From positions 1 to 12,801 of the forward strand of contig JAIRTF010000229.1 of NCBI GenBank assembly GCA_031255075.1: 12,801 nucleotides of DNA, read 5' to 3'. The stretch is from Bifidobacteriaceae bacterium (lineage in GTDB: Bacteria > Actinomycetota > Actinomycetes > Actinomycetales > WQXJ01). Under the pieces are notes generated by a model, which saw only the letters and a program-made list of their open reading frames with translations, was not told the DNA's origin and ran no database searches. Positions 7,289 to 12,801 of the stretch are shown here, piece by piece. Position 1 is the first letter of the stretch. Every line of letters starts with the position of its first letter. The position numbers and the translations under genes were made by a program.

Positions 7289-7888
7289 GTGACATATCGG
7301 GTGGTGGTGCTGGCCTCAGGCACCGGAACACTGGCAGACGCTTTGATAACGGCCTGTCTCGAAGCCGATTTCCCGGCCAAAGTGGTGGCCTTGGGGGTGG
7401 ACCGCCCGGCTGAGGCGTTGAACGTGGCCCGGCGGCACGGCATCGCCACCTTCACGGTGCTGCCGGCGGACTTCGCCAACCGGGCGGAATGGGACCGCGG
7501 CCTGGCCGCGGCCGTGGCGGCGTTCAAGCCGGACCTGGTGGTCTCAGCCGGGTTCATGAGGATTCTGGGCGGTCCGTTCCTGGCCCAGTTCGGCGACCGC
7601 ACCATCAACACCCACCCAGCATTACTGCCGGCCTTCCCCGGTGCCCACGCCGTGCGGGATGCCCTGGCGGCCGGGGTCAGCCTGACCGGCTGCACTGTCC
7701 ACCAGGTTGATTCGGGGGTGGACACCGGCCCGGTGCTGGGCCAACGGGAGGTTCAAATCCTGCCGGGGGACAGTGAAGCCTCCCTTCACGAACGCATCAA
7801 GACCGCGGAACGCGAAATGTTGGTTGAGACAGTCGCCGCTCTGGCCCGCGGCCAGTTGGCTTTTCCGCCTGCGGCCACCGGCCGCTGA
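7289..7888 (+). CDS. purN: Phosphoribosylglycinamide formyltransferase (GAR transformylase)
   Basis: PurN transfers a formyl group from 10-formyl-tetrahydrofolate to GAR, the third step of purine synthesis, in the cytoplasm. The 199-residue length is normal for the family. The N-terminal phosphate-binding loop LASGTGTL, the catalytic Asn107 and His109 in INTHPALLPAFPGAH, and the catalytic Asp145 in VDSGVDTGPV correspond to Asn106, His108 and Asp144 of the E. coli enzyme. The start is GTG 7289. It lacks a ribosome binding site but sits just after a -10-like TAATCT, so the message may be leaderless. purH follows after 242 bases that include a ZTP riboswitch. The two folate-dependent formyl transfers of the pathway are therefore side by side, but purH has its own regulatory element. 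Confidence 0.96.
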   Translation: MTYRVVVLASGTGTLADALITACLEADFPAKVVALGVDRPAEALNVARRHGIATFTVLPADFANRAEWDRGLAAAVAAFKPDLVVSAGFMRILGGPFLAQFGDRTINTHPALLPAFPGAHAVRDALAAGVSLTGCTVHQVDSGVDTGPVLGQREVQILPGDSEASLHERIKTAEREMLVETVAALARGQLAFPPAATGR

Positions 7889-7930
7889 CCACCGCCGGCC
7901 TAGTAAAACTCCTGGTCAAGGGGTGTTTGG

Positions 7931-7980
7931 CAGGCGGCAACCAGGCGCACGTCAACCGCGTGGGAGGATTGGGCCGCCTG
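7931..7980. repeat. 8-bp inverted repeat in the purN-purH gap
   Basis: CAGGCGGC (7931-7938) and GCCGCCTG (7973-7980) are perfect complements with 34 bases between them, ending 22 bases before the riboswitch stem. Inside, CACG and CGTG could form a smaller helix. There is no T-tract, so it is not a standard intrinsic terminator of purN. It could be a structured part of the transcript or chance pairing in GC-rich DNA. The rest of 7889-8002 shows nothing I can identify. Confidence 0.3.
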
Positions 7981-8002
7981 TAGCCGGCTAAGCGTTAGAC
8001 TG

Positions 8003-8092
8003 GGCTTCGCCAACGCCGCGACTGGCGAAGCCAGGTGGAGTACCACCGGGGAACGGGTTGGCCAAGACATCCGCAATATCGCTCGCCTGGGT
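8003..8092 (+). promoter_or_regulatory. ZTP (pfl motif) riboswitch upstream of purH
   Basis: A perfect 10-bp inverted repeat, GGCTTCGCCA (8003-8012) with TGGCGAAGCC (8023-8032), encloses GCGACTGGCG, the conserved sequence of the pfl motif. The second hairpin is GGTGG (8034-8038) with CCACC (8043-8047), loop AGTA, followed by the conserved CGGGGAACG. The 3' subdomain is CGCCTGGG (8084-8091). These are the hallmark elements of the ZTP/ZMP-sensing riboswitch in the right order and spacing. ZTP accumulates when 10-formyl-tetrahydrofolate is short and PurH stalls, so binding is expected to raise purH expression. The 38 bases between aptamer and start include the ribosome binding site and have no obvious terminator, so control of translation is more likely than attenuation (inference). 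Confidence 0.9.
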
Positions 8093-8116
8093 CAGCGGAA
8101 CCGCCATCGAAAGTCC

Positions 8117-8124
8117 GAGGAGGT
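8117..8124 (+). promoter_or_regulatory. purH ribosome binding site
   Basis: GAGGAGGT is a near-perfect Shine-Dalgarno sequence seven bases before ATG 8131. It fixes the purH start there rather than at 8035, where an open extension would run through the riboswitch. It is also the likely target of riboswitch control. Confidence 0.85.
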
Positions 8125-8130
8125 TCTGCC

Positions 8131-9747
8131 ATGACCGATCAATCAACACCCCAAACCCCTGCCGCCCCAACTGATCAGCCGCCGGCCGGGCGCCGCCCCA
8201 TCAAACGGGCACTGGTGTCCGTCTACGACAAGACCGGCCTGGAAGACCTGGCCCGTGCCCTGGGCGCGGCCGGCGTGGAGATCGTTTCGACCGGGTCCAC
8301 CGCCAAGGCCATAGCCCAAGCCGGTGTACCGGTCACGCCGGTGGAGCAAGTCACCGGTTTCCCCGAATGCCTGGACGGACGGGTCAAGACCCTCCACCCC
8401 AAGGTTCATGCCGGCATCCTGGCTGACCTGCGTAAACCAGACCACGCCGCCCAACTGGTTGAACTCGATGTCAGGCCGTTTGATCTGGTGGTGGTGAACC
8501 TCTATCCGTTCTCCGCCACGGTCAAGAGCGGCGCTTCGGTTGACGAATGTGTCGAACAGATCGACATCGGCGGCCCCACCATGGTCCGAGCGGCGGCCAA
8601 GAACCACCCCAGTGTGGCTATCGTTACCTCGCCCAATATGTACCAGGCGGTGACCGAGGCGCTGACGGCCGGCGGGTTCACCCTGGCGGAGCGGGCCGCG
8701 CTGGCCCGGGAGGCTTTCATTCACACCGCTGACTATGACGTGGCCGTGGCGACCTGGATGTCCCGTGTCTTGGCGCCCGATGCCGCAGTGCTGCCGGCTT
8801 GGCGCGGGGCCACCTACCGCTTGGGTCACGAACTCCGCTACGGCGAGAACCCCCACCAGGCGGCCGCCGTTTACGGCCTGGTCAGCGGCGGCGAGGAGGG
8901 GATCGGCTTGGCCCGTGCCGAACAGCTTGGCGGCAAGCCGATGAGTTTCAACAACTACCAGGATGCCGATGCCGCGCGCCGTGCTGCCCTCGATTTCGCC
9001 GACCCGGCGGTGGCCATCATCAAACACGCCAACCCTTGCGGTCTGGCCGTTGGCCGGGACATCGCCGAGGCTCACGCCAAGGCCCACGCCTGCGACCCGC
9101 TGAGCGCCTACGGCGGCGTGATCGCCGCCAACCGGCCGGTCACCTTGGCCATGGCCGAACAGGTCAAGCCGGTCTTCACCGAGGTGATCGTGGCACCAGA
9201 TTACGAACCGGCCGCATTGGAGTTGTTGCAGACCAAGCAGAACTTGCGGATTCTGCGCCTGGCGGCCGATCCGTTGGGCCCAGAGGAGACCAAAGCGGTC
9301 AGCGGCGGTCTGCTGGTCCAACAACGTGACGCCTTCCAAGCTGACGGAGACAACCCGGCCAACTGGCAGTTGGTGGCGGGCCAGCCGGCTGACGCGGCCA
9401 CTTTGGCGGACTTGGCCTTCGCCTGGAGGGCCGTCCGGGCGGTCAAATCGAACGCCATTCTGCTGGCCAAGGACGGCGCCTCGGTGGGAGTCGGCATGGG
9501 CCAAGTCAACCGGGTCGATTCAGCCGAACTGGCCGTGCGGCGGGCCGGTGCGGACCGAGCCGAAGGTGCGGCGGCGGCATCGGACGCCTTCTTCCCGTTC
9601 GCGGACGGGCTGGAAGTGCTGACCAAGGCCGGCGTGAAAGCCATTGTGGAGCCTGGCGGCTCAGTTCGTGATCAGGACGTGATTGACGCGGCGGCAGCTG
9701 CGGGCGTGACGCTCTACTTCACCGGTTCGCGCCACTTCTTCCACTGA
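8131..9747 (+). CDS. purH: Bifunctional AICAR transformylase / IMP cyclohydrolase
   Basis: PurH carries out the last two steps of IMP synthesis: formylation of AICAR with 10-formyl-tetrahydrofolate, then ring closure. The 538-residue length is typical. After about 20 polar residues comes the MGS-like cyclohydrolase domain (about 21-165) with VSVYDKTGLEDLA, VSTGSTA, LDGRVKTLHPKVHAG and NLYPF. The transformylase domain follows, with LRYGENPHQ, the catalytic Lys298-His299 pair in IIKHANPCG, SAYGGVIAANRP, a KSNAILLA segment, and the usual end YFTGSRHFFH. Both activities look intact. The start at ATG 8131 is set by a strong ribosome binding site. Expression is probably controlled by the ZTP riboswitch in the leader, a direct feedback from its own stalled substrate. 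It ends 24 bases before the convergent minus-strand gene, and I saw no terminator in that gap. Confidence 0.98.
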   Translation: MTDQSTPQTPAAPTDQPPAGRRPIKRALVSVYDKTGLEDLARALGAAGVEIVSTGSTAKAIAQAGVPVTPVEQVTGFPECLDGRVKTLHPKVHAGILADLRKPDHAAQLVELDVRPFDLVVVNLYPFSATVKSGASVDECVEQIDIGGPTMVRAAAKNHPSVAIVTSPNMYQAVTEALTAGGFTLAERAALAREAFIHTADYDVAVATWMSRVLAPDAAVLPAWRGATYRLGHELRYGENPHQAAAVYGLVSGGEEGIGLARAEQLGGKPMSFNNYQDADAARRAALDFADPAVAIIKHANPCGLAVGRDIAEAHAKAHACDPLSAYGGVIAANRPVTLAMAEQVKPVFTEVIVAPDYEPAALELLQTKQNLRILRLAADPLGPEETKAVSGGLLVQQRDAFQADGDNPANWQLVAGQPADAATLADLAFAWRAVRAVKSNAILLAKDGASVGVGMGQVNRVDSAELAVRRAGADRAEGAAAASDAFFPFADGLEVLTKAGVKAIVEPGGSVRDQDVIDAAAAAGVTLYFTGSRHFFH

Positions 9748-9771
9748 CCGGGGCGGTAGGCACGGCTCGAA

Positions 9772-11166
9772 TCAGAGCTTGGTCAGGATGACCGATCCGC
9801 CGTTTTGCATCCTGAAGCCGACATCCAGATCCAATTCAACGGAAGCCTCCGCTGAGGGGGTGTCAGTGTCCAAGTAGAACGAGTCCCAGTCCTGCCACAG
9901 AGAGCCGTACTCTTCGTAGACAGGGCCCTGGATGCGGACCGGCACAAATGTGTCGCCAGCTGGTTCGATCAAGTAGCGCCCAGGCTCAATGTCAATGCCA
10001 ACCTCCCATTCGCCCTGCGGGACGCGGCCCTCAAGCAGGGTCGGTTCCGGGGCGGGCGCCAGGGTGATCGGATAGTCGGATTGGATCACCAGTATGCCGG
10101 TGCGGGGTAGGTTCATGGTGGCGTCCAACCAGGCATCTTCGCCAAAGGCGGCGCCAATCTCGAAAGTTGGGGTCCGGGGCACGGTTTGGTCGGGCCATGG
10201 GTCCACTTTGACCGTACCGTAGGCGCCGGGGCTGTCGCTCTCCAGGGTCACCAAGTACCGCCCAGGGGCAATATCCGGTCCGATGGTGTAGCTGCCGGAA
10301 TCGAGCTGATAGGAACCGGCCGGGAGGGTCCTGGTAGCGAGGAACTCAGCCGTGGTCAGGTAGCCCCCAGTTGGTGGTGATGGCTCGGTGTATTGCGGGA
10401 GGGGGCCGTTCTCGTCCATCAGCGATTCGGCGATTGATGTTATGGCCTTCATAGTTGGAGCCAGCAGCATGGCTATTGCCGCCACAATGATGATCGCCTT
10501 GCCGCCGACCCGTTTGGGGCGGGCTGGTGCGTTGGTGATTTGCCCGCCCGCACCGGAGCGAACCGGGCGCAGGCCGCTGGGGCGTGGCTGGCTGGTCGCT
10601 GGCGCGGCCGCCGCACGGCGCAGGGCTTCGGGCCGGGCGGTCCGGCCGGCTCCCGTCCCGGTCACGCCGGGCAGAACTGTGTTGGGCGGTGCTTGTTGGC
10701 CGCGGCGCGGCACGCCCTTGGGCCGGATGCGGCCGGGCCGGCCGGCGGTGATGGCCGGCTGTGACTCATAGCTGGAGTTCGGCGCCGGCGGCGCGGGGGC
10801 CGGGGGCGCCGGTGTCTGGTAGGCGTTGGCCAGGTACTGGTGTTGCTGGGCCAGAGCCTGCTCGCGGCGCCGGAGCAGGCTCTGCATCTCAGCGGCTGAT
10901 GGCTGCCCCTGGGCCGGCGGCGTCTGCGCGACGGGCCGGCGCCACCTCTGCGTCAGGGGCTGGATTGCGGGGGCTGGCGGGTTGCCATAGCCGGGGCTGG
11001 CCGCTGCGGTGGTTGGTCCGGTGGGCCTGGCCACGGGACGCGCTGTAGGGCTGACTGGGTAGATAACACCGCTGGTGATCATGGGGAACGGCTGGCCGGG
11101 AATCCGGTTGAACGGCGCTGTCCGACCGAGCGAGGCATAGGGCAGGTTGGTGTTGTTGGTGTCCAC
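9772..11166 (-). CDS. Single-pass membrane protein with disordered cytoplasmic region and two repeated beta-rich outer domains
   Basis: I do not recognise a named family. The first about 215 residues are rich in Pro, Ala, Gln and Arg and probably disordered, with one short helical stretch (SAAEMQSLLRRREQALAQQH). One membrane helix follows at about 218-240 (AIIIVAAIAMLLAP), with basic residues before it, so the N-terminus should be inside and the C-terminus outside. The outer part holds two similar units about 95 residues apart: one around 287-309 (GSYTIGPDIAPGRYLV) and one around 382-403 (GEWEVGIDIEPGRYLI). Each is followed by beta-strand-like sequence. The start is GTG 11166, preceded by AAGGAGGT; a frame 14 codons longer to 11208 has no such site. 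The layout suggests a surface or envelope sensor or adhesin-like protein, but nothing in the sequence proves a function. Confidence 0.78.
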   Translation of the reverse strand: MDTNNTNLPYASLGRTAPFNRIPGQPFPMITSGVIYPVSPTARPVARPTGPTTAAASPGYGNPPAPAIQPLTQRWRRPVAQTPPAQGQPSAAEMQSLLRRREQALAQQHQYLANAYQTPAPPAPAPPAPNSSYESQPAITAGRPGRIRPKGVPRRGQQAPPNTVLPGVTGTGAGRTARPEALRRAAAAPATSQPRPSGLRPVRSGAGGQITNAPARPKRVGGKAIIIVAAIAMLLAPTMKAITSIAESLMDENGPLPQYTEPSPPTGGYLTTAEFLATRTLPAGSYQLDSGSYTIGPDIAPGRYLVTLESDSPGAYGTVKVDPWPDQTVPRTPTFEIGAAFGEDAWLDATMNLPRTGILVIQSDYPITLAPAPEPTLLEGRVPQGEWEVGIDIEPGRYLIEPAGDTFVPVRIQGPVYEEYGSLWQDWDSFYLDTDTPSAEASVELDLDVGFRMQNGGSVILTKL

Positions 11167-11170
11167 TGCC

Positions 11171-11178
11171 ACCTCCTT
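11171..11178 (-). promoter_or_regulatory. Ribosome binding site that fixes a GTG start
   Basis: On the minus strand AAGGAGGT lies four bases before GTG 11166. This is the strongest Shine-Dalgarno sequence near the 5' end of the membrane protein gene and excludes the upstream GTG at 11208 as the main start. Confidence 0.8.
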
Positions 11179-11211
11179 GGTTGAGTTGTCCGCCAGTCGC
11201 GCCACCACCGC

Positions 11212-11229
11212 TTCCCAGGTAGGTGGGAA
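11212..11229. repeat. Inverted repeat in the divergent region before mdh
   Basis: TTCCCA, six bases GGTAGG, then TGGGAA form a perfect 6-bp inverted repeat 46 bases upstream of the minus-strand start. Its size and position fit an operator for the membrane protein gene or for the divergent mdh promoter about 90 bases away. No known regulator motif was recognised. Confidence 0.35.
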
Positions 11230-11320
11230 TGGGTGTCGCTACCTTGGTCCAGCCTAGCGGCCCGCAGCCCCGGTGGACCTGTGCTGAAAGGCCGTGGCAG
11301 AGTCCAATGGTTTACCCGGA

Positions 11321-11326
11321 TATGAT
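11321..11326 (+). promoter_or_regulatory. -10 element of the mdh promoter
   Basis: TATGAT matches the bacterial -10 consensus TATAAT at five of six positions and stands out in GC-rich DNA. Transcription would start near 11333, leaving a leader of about 50 bases before ATG 11383. The -35 region (about 11297-11303, CAGAGT/GCAGAG) is poor, as is common in actinobacteria. Confidence 0.6.
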
Positions 11327-11382
11327 GGAGGGCGGCATTGACGCCCGTGAGACAAACATCAAACCAGAAGGAAACAAAACTT

Positions 11383-12351
11383 ATGGCTCGCAGCGGTAAA
11401 GCTACCGTGATCGGGGCTGGCTTCTACGGCTCCACCACTGCTCAGCGTTTGGCTGAATATGACATTTTCGAAGAGGTTGTCCTGACAGACATCCGCGATG
11501 GCTGGTCCGAAGGCCTGGCCCTTGACATGAACTCCTCGCGGCCCATTGAGGGCTTTGAAACCCGTGTGGTGGGCAAGACCACCACGGCGGACGGGCAAGG
11601 CTATGACGTGATTGAGGACTCTGAGGTCGTAGTAGTGACCGCCGGCGTGCCTCGCAAGCCTGGAATGAGCCGGATGGACCTGTTGGGGGTCAACGCGGGC
11701 ATCGTTCGGGGTGTGGCGGAATCCATCGCCAACTACGCCCCAAACGCCGTCATCATTGTGGTGTCCAACCCGTTGGATGAGATGACTACTCTGGCGCAGA
11801 TCGCCTCCGGTTTCCCGCACCACCGCGTGATGGGTCAGGCCGGCGTGCTGGACACGGCTCGGTTCACCTACTTTGTGGCTGACAAGCTGGGCCTGCCGGT
11901 CGGCGCCGTGCACACCCTGACCCTCGGCTCCCATGGTGACACCATGGTGCCGGTCGCCTCTGCCTGCACGGTGGAGATCGATGGCGAAGTCAAGCTCCTG
12001 TCCCAGGTGCTACCCCAGACGGACATTGACGCTCTAGTAGAGCGGGTCCGCGGCGGCGGCGCCGAAGTGGTGGCGTTGCTGAAGACTGGTTCGGCTTACT
12101 ACGCGCCGTCTGCGGCGGCCGCTCGGATGGCCCGCGCCGTGGCCGTGGATTCCGGCGAGGTCTTCCCGGTGTGTGCTTGGCTGACCGGCCAATACGGCAT
12201 CTCAGACGTGTATCTGGGCGTCGAAGCGACCCTCGGCAAGGCTGGCGTGAAGCAAATCGTGGAGCGCCCGCTTTCGGACCTGGAATTGGTCCAGCTGCGT
12301 GAGGCCGGCGCTGCGGTGGCTTCCAAGGCGGCAGACGTCGTCAACATGTGA
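11383..12351 (+). CDS. mdh: Malate dehydrogenase, LDH-like type
   Basis: This enzyme interconverts malate and oxaloacetate with NAD in the TCA cycle. The 322-residue protein has the dinucleotide fold motif GAGFYG near the N-terminus and an Asp at the end of the second strand (VVLTDI), which favours NAD over NADP. Substrate and catalytic residues are visible: Arg91 and Arg97 in GVPRKPGMSRMD, Asn129 in SNPLDE, Asp157 and Arg160 in LDTARF, and the catalytic His184 in GSHGDTMVPV. Arg91 is where lactate dehydrogenases carry Gln, so malate is the expected substrate. I chose ATG 11383, preceded by AAGGAA (11368-11373). An in-frame TTG at 11338 would add 15 polar residues, has no ribosome binding site and lies almost at the predicted transcription start. 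A strong terminator follows, so mdh is probably transcribed alone. Confidence 0.96.
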   Translation: MARSGKATVIGAGFYGSTTAQRLAEYDIFEEVVLTDIRDGWSEGLALDMNSSRPIEGFETRVVGKTTTADGQGYDVIEDSEVVVVTAGVPRKPGMSRMDLLGVNAGIVRGVAESIANYAPNAVIIVVSNPLDEMTTLAQIASGFPHHRVMGQAGVLDTARFTYFVADKLGLPVGAVHTLTLGSHGDTMVPVASACTVEIDGEVKLLSQVLPQTDIDALVERVRGGGAEVVALLKTGSAYYAPSAAAARMARAVAVDSGEVFPVCAWLTGQYGISDVYLGVEATLGKAGVKQIVERPLSDLELVQLREAGAAVASKAADVVNM

Positions 12352-12372
12352 CTTTCTGGCCCCCCGTCAGGG

Positions 12373-12421
12373 AAGGGGGTGCCCGATGCCGCCAGGCACC
12401 TGGGCACCCCCTTTCCGTTTT
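12373..12421 (+). terminator. Intrinsic terminator of mdh
   Basis: AAGGGGGTGCCC (12373-12384) pairs perfectly over 12 bp with GGGCACCCCCTT (12402-12413). The 17-base loop contains a further small hairpin, TGCC-gcca-GGCA (12387-12398), so the whole forms an extended hairpin. The T-rich stretch TTTCCGTTTT (12412-12421) follows directly. It begins 21 bases after the mdh stop. The T-rich end runs into the stop codon of the convergent gene (12420-12422). On the minus strand the hairpin would form but lacks a clear U-run. Confidence 0.9.
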
Positions 12422-12801
12422 AAGCGGTCTCAGATTCGCTGCGACGGTTGTGGCGGACGCGGGCTAGGCCAACCAGTGCTACCCAGGCCAGGGCAGCCAC
12501 CGGCCAGATAATCCAAGTCACTTCCCAGCTTTCGCTGAGGAAGCTGATCAGGATGTAGATCAAGGTCACCGCCGGCCAGTAGACGCCGCCCCAACGAGCC
12601 ATCCGCTTGGCGACCGGGTCACGGGTGTTGGGGTCCCAAACGTGTCCCCAAGCGGCGCTTTGGGCCTGATCAGAGCGCTGCTCGGAGGACTCATCCCAGC
12701 ATTCGGGTCGGGGATAGCCTGGCTCCAATAGGCGGCGGTGAGTGCCACGAATCAGGCCGGCCCGGATAAACAATGCCACGCCTAGGGCCAGCGGCAGGGC
12801 C
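12420..12801 (-). CDS. Membrane protein, C-terminal part (5' end beyond the right edge)
   Basis: The frame ends at TAA 12422-12420 and stays open to the right edge, so about 126 C-terminal residues are visible. A GTG at 12779 could serve as a start, but the codons before it (ALPLALG) continue a hydrophobic helix into FIRAGLI, so I read the gene as longer than the window. After that helix comes a polar loop of about 50 residues (GYPRPECWDES, WGHVWDPNTRDP). Two further hydrophobic helices follow (YWPAVTLIYILISFL and VTWIIWPVAALAWVALVGLA), then a basic tail. The two closing helices resemble those of small actinobacterial 2TM-type membrane proteins, but no family can be assigned. It converges with mdh. 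Confidence 0.65.
   Translation of the reverse strand, partial: ALPLALGVALFIRAGLIRGTHRRLLEPGYPRPECWDESSEQRSDQAQSAAWGHVWDPNTRDPVAKRMARWGGVYWPAVTLIYILISFLSESWEVTWIIWPVAALAWVALVGLARVRHNRRSESETA

Noticed and set aside
7995..8001. TTAGACT as a -10 element for a separate purH promoter
   Set aside because: It would place the transcription start near 8008, cutting off the 5' strand of the riboswitch outer stem. The -35 spacing is also poor.
8035..8130. In-frame N-terminal extension of purH to 8035
   Set aside because: It would translate the riboswitch stems. The encoded residues do not resemble the PurH N-terminus, and the strong ribosome binding site points to ATG 8131.
8143..9504. Long open frame on the minus strand opposite purH (453 codons)
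   Set aside because: It mirrors the codon structure of purH in GC-rich DNA, has no ribosome binding site and no recognisable domain.

Overview
The window is GC-rich, gene-dense DNA that looks like the chromosome of an actinobacterium (Actinomycetota). The evidence is GTG/TTG starts, tight ATGA-type overlaps, a DUF6350-type membrane protein, a DtxR/IdeR-type iron box, a ZTP riboswitch ahead of purH, and an LDH-like malate dehydrogenase. No mobile elements, CRISPR arrays, tRNAs or rRNAs were seen.

Region 1 (about 1-6213, + strand): the 3' end of an unrecognised gene is followed by a near-consensus iron box (273-291). A tightly packed row of four genes comes next: two fused permease-ATPase ABC half-transporters of the CydD/CydC type, a DUF6350-like polytopic membrane protein, and a ferrochelatase. 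Junctions are a 4-bp overlap, an 8-bp gap and a 1-bp overlap, so the row is probably one transcript under iron control. The ferrochelatase looks like the Gram-negative (E. coli-like) protoporphyrin enzyme, not the coproporphyrin ferrochelatase usual in actinobacteria. This iron/tetrapyrrole operon is the most interesting part of the window.

Region 2 (6237-7288): a minus-strand gene for a three-helix membrane protein with a long Pro/Gly-rich tail, then a short divergent intergenic region.

Region 3 (7289-9747, + strand): purine synthesis. purN (GTG start, possibly leaderless) is followed by a 242-bp gap that carries a ZTP-sensing (pfl) riboswitch, then purH. PurN and PurH are the two 10-formyl-tetrahydrofolate-dependent steps, and ZTP signals low formyl-folate, so the riboswitch fits this location.

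Region 4 (9772-12801): a minus-strand single-pass membrane protein with a disordered Pro/Gln-rich cytoplasmic part and two repeated beta-rich outer domains; a divergent intergenic region; malate dehydrogenase on +, ended by a strong intrinsic terminator; and a convergent, partial small membrane protein running off the right edge.

Starts were adjusted where a Shine-Dalgarno sequence or promoter geometry favoured an internal codon. Family assignments come from recognised motifs, not from database searches.
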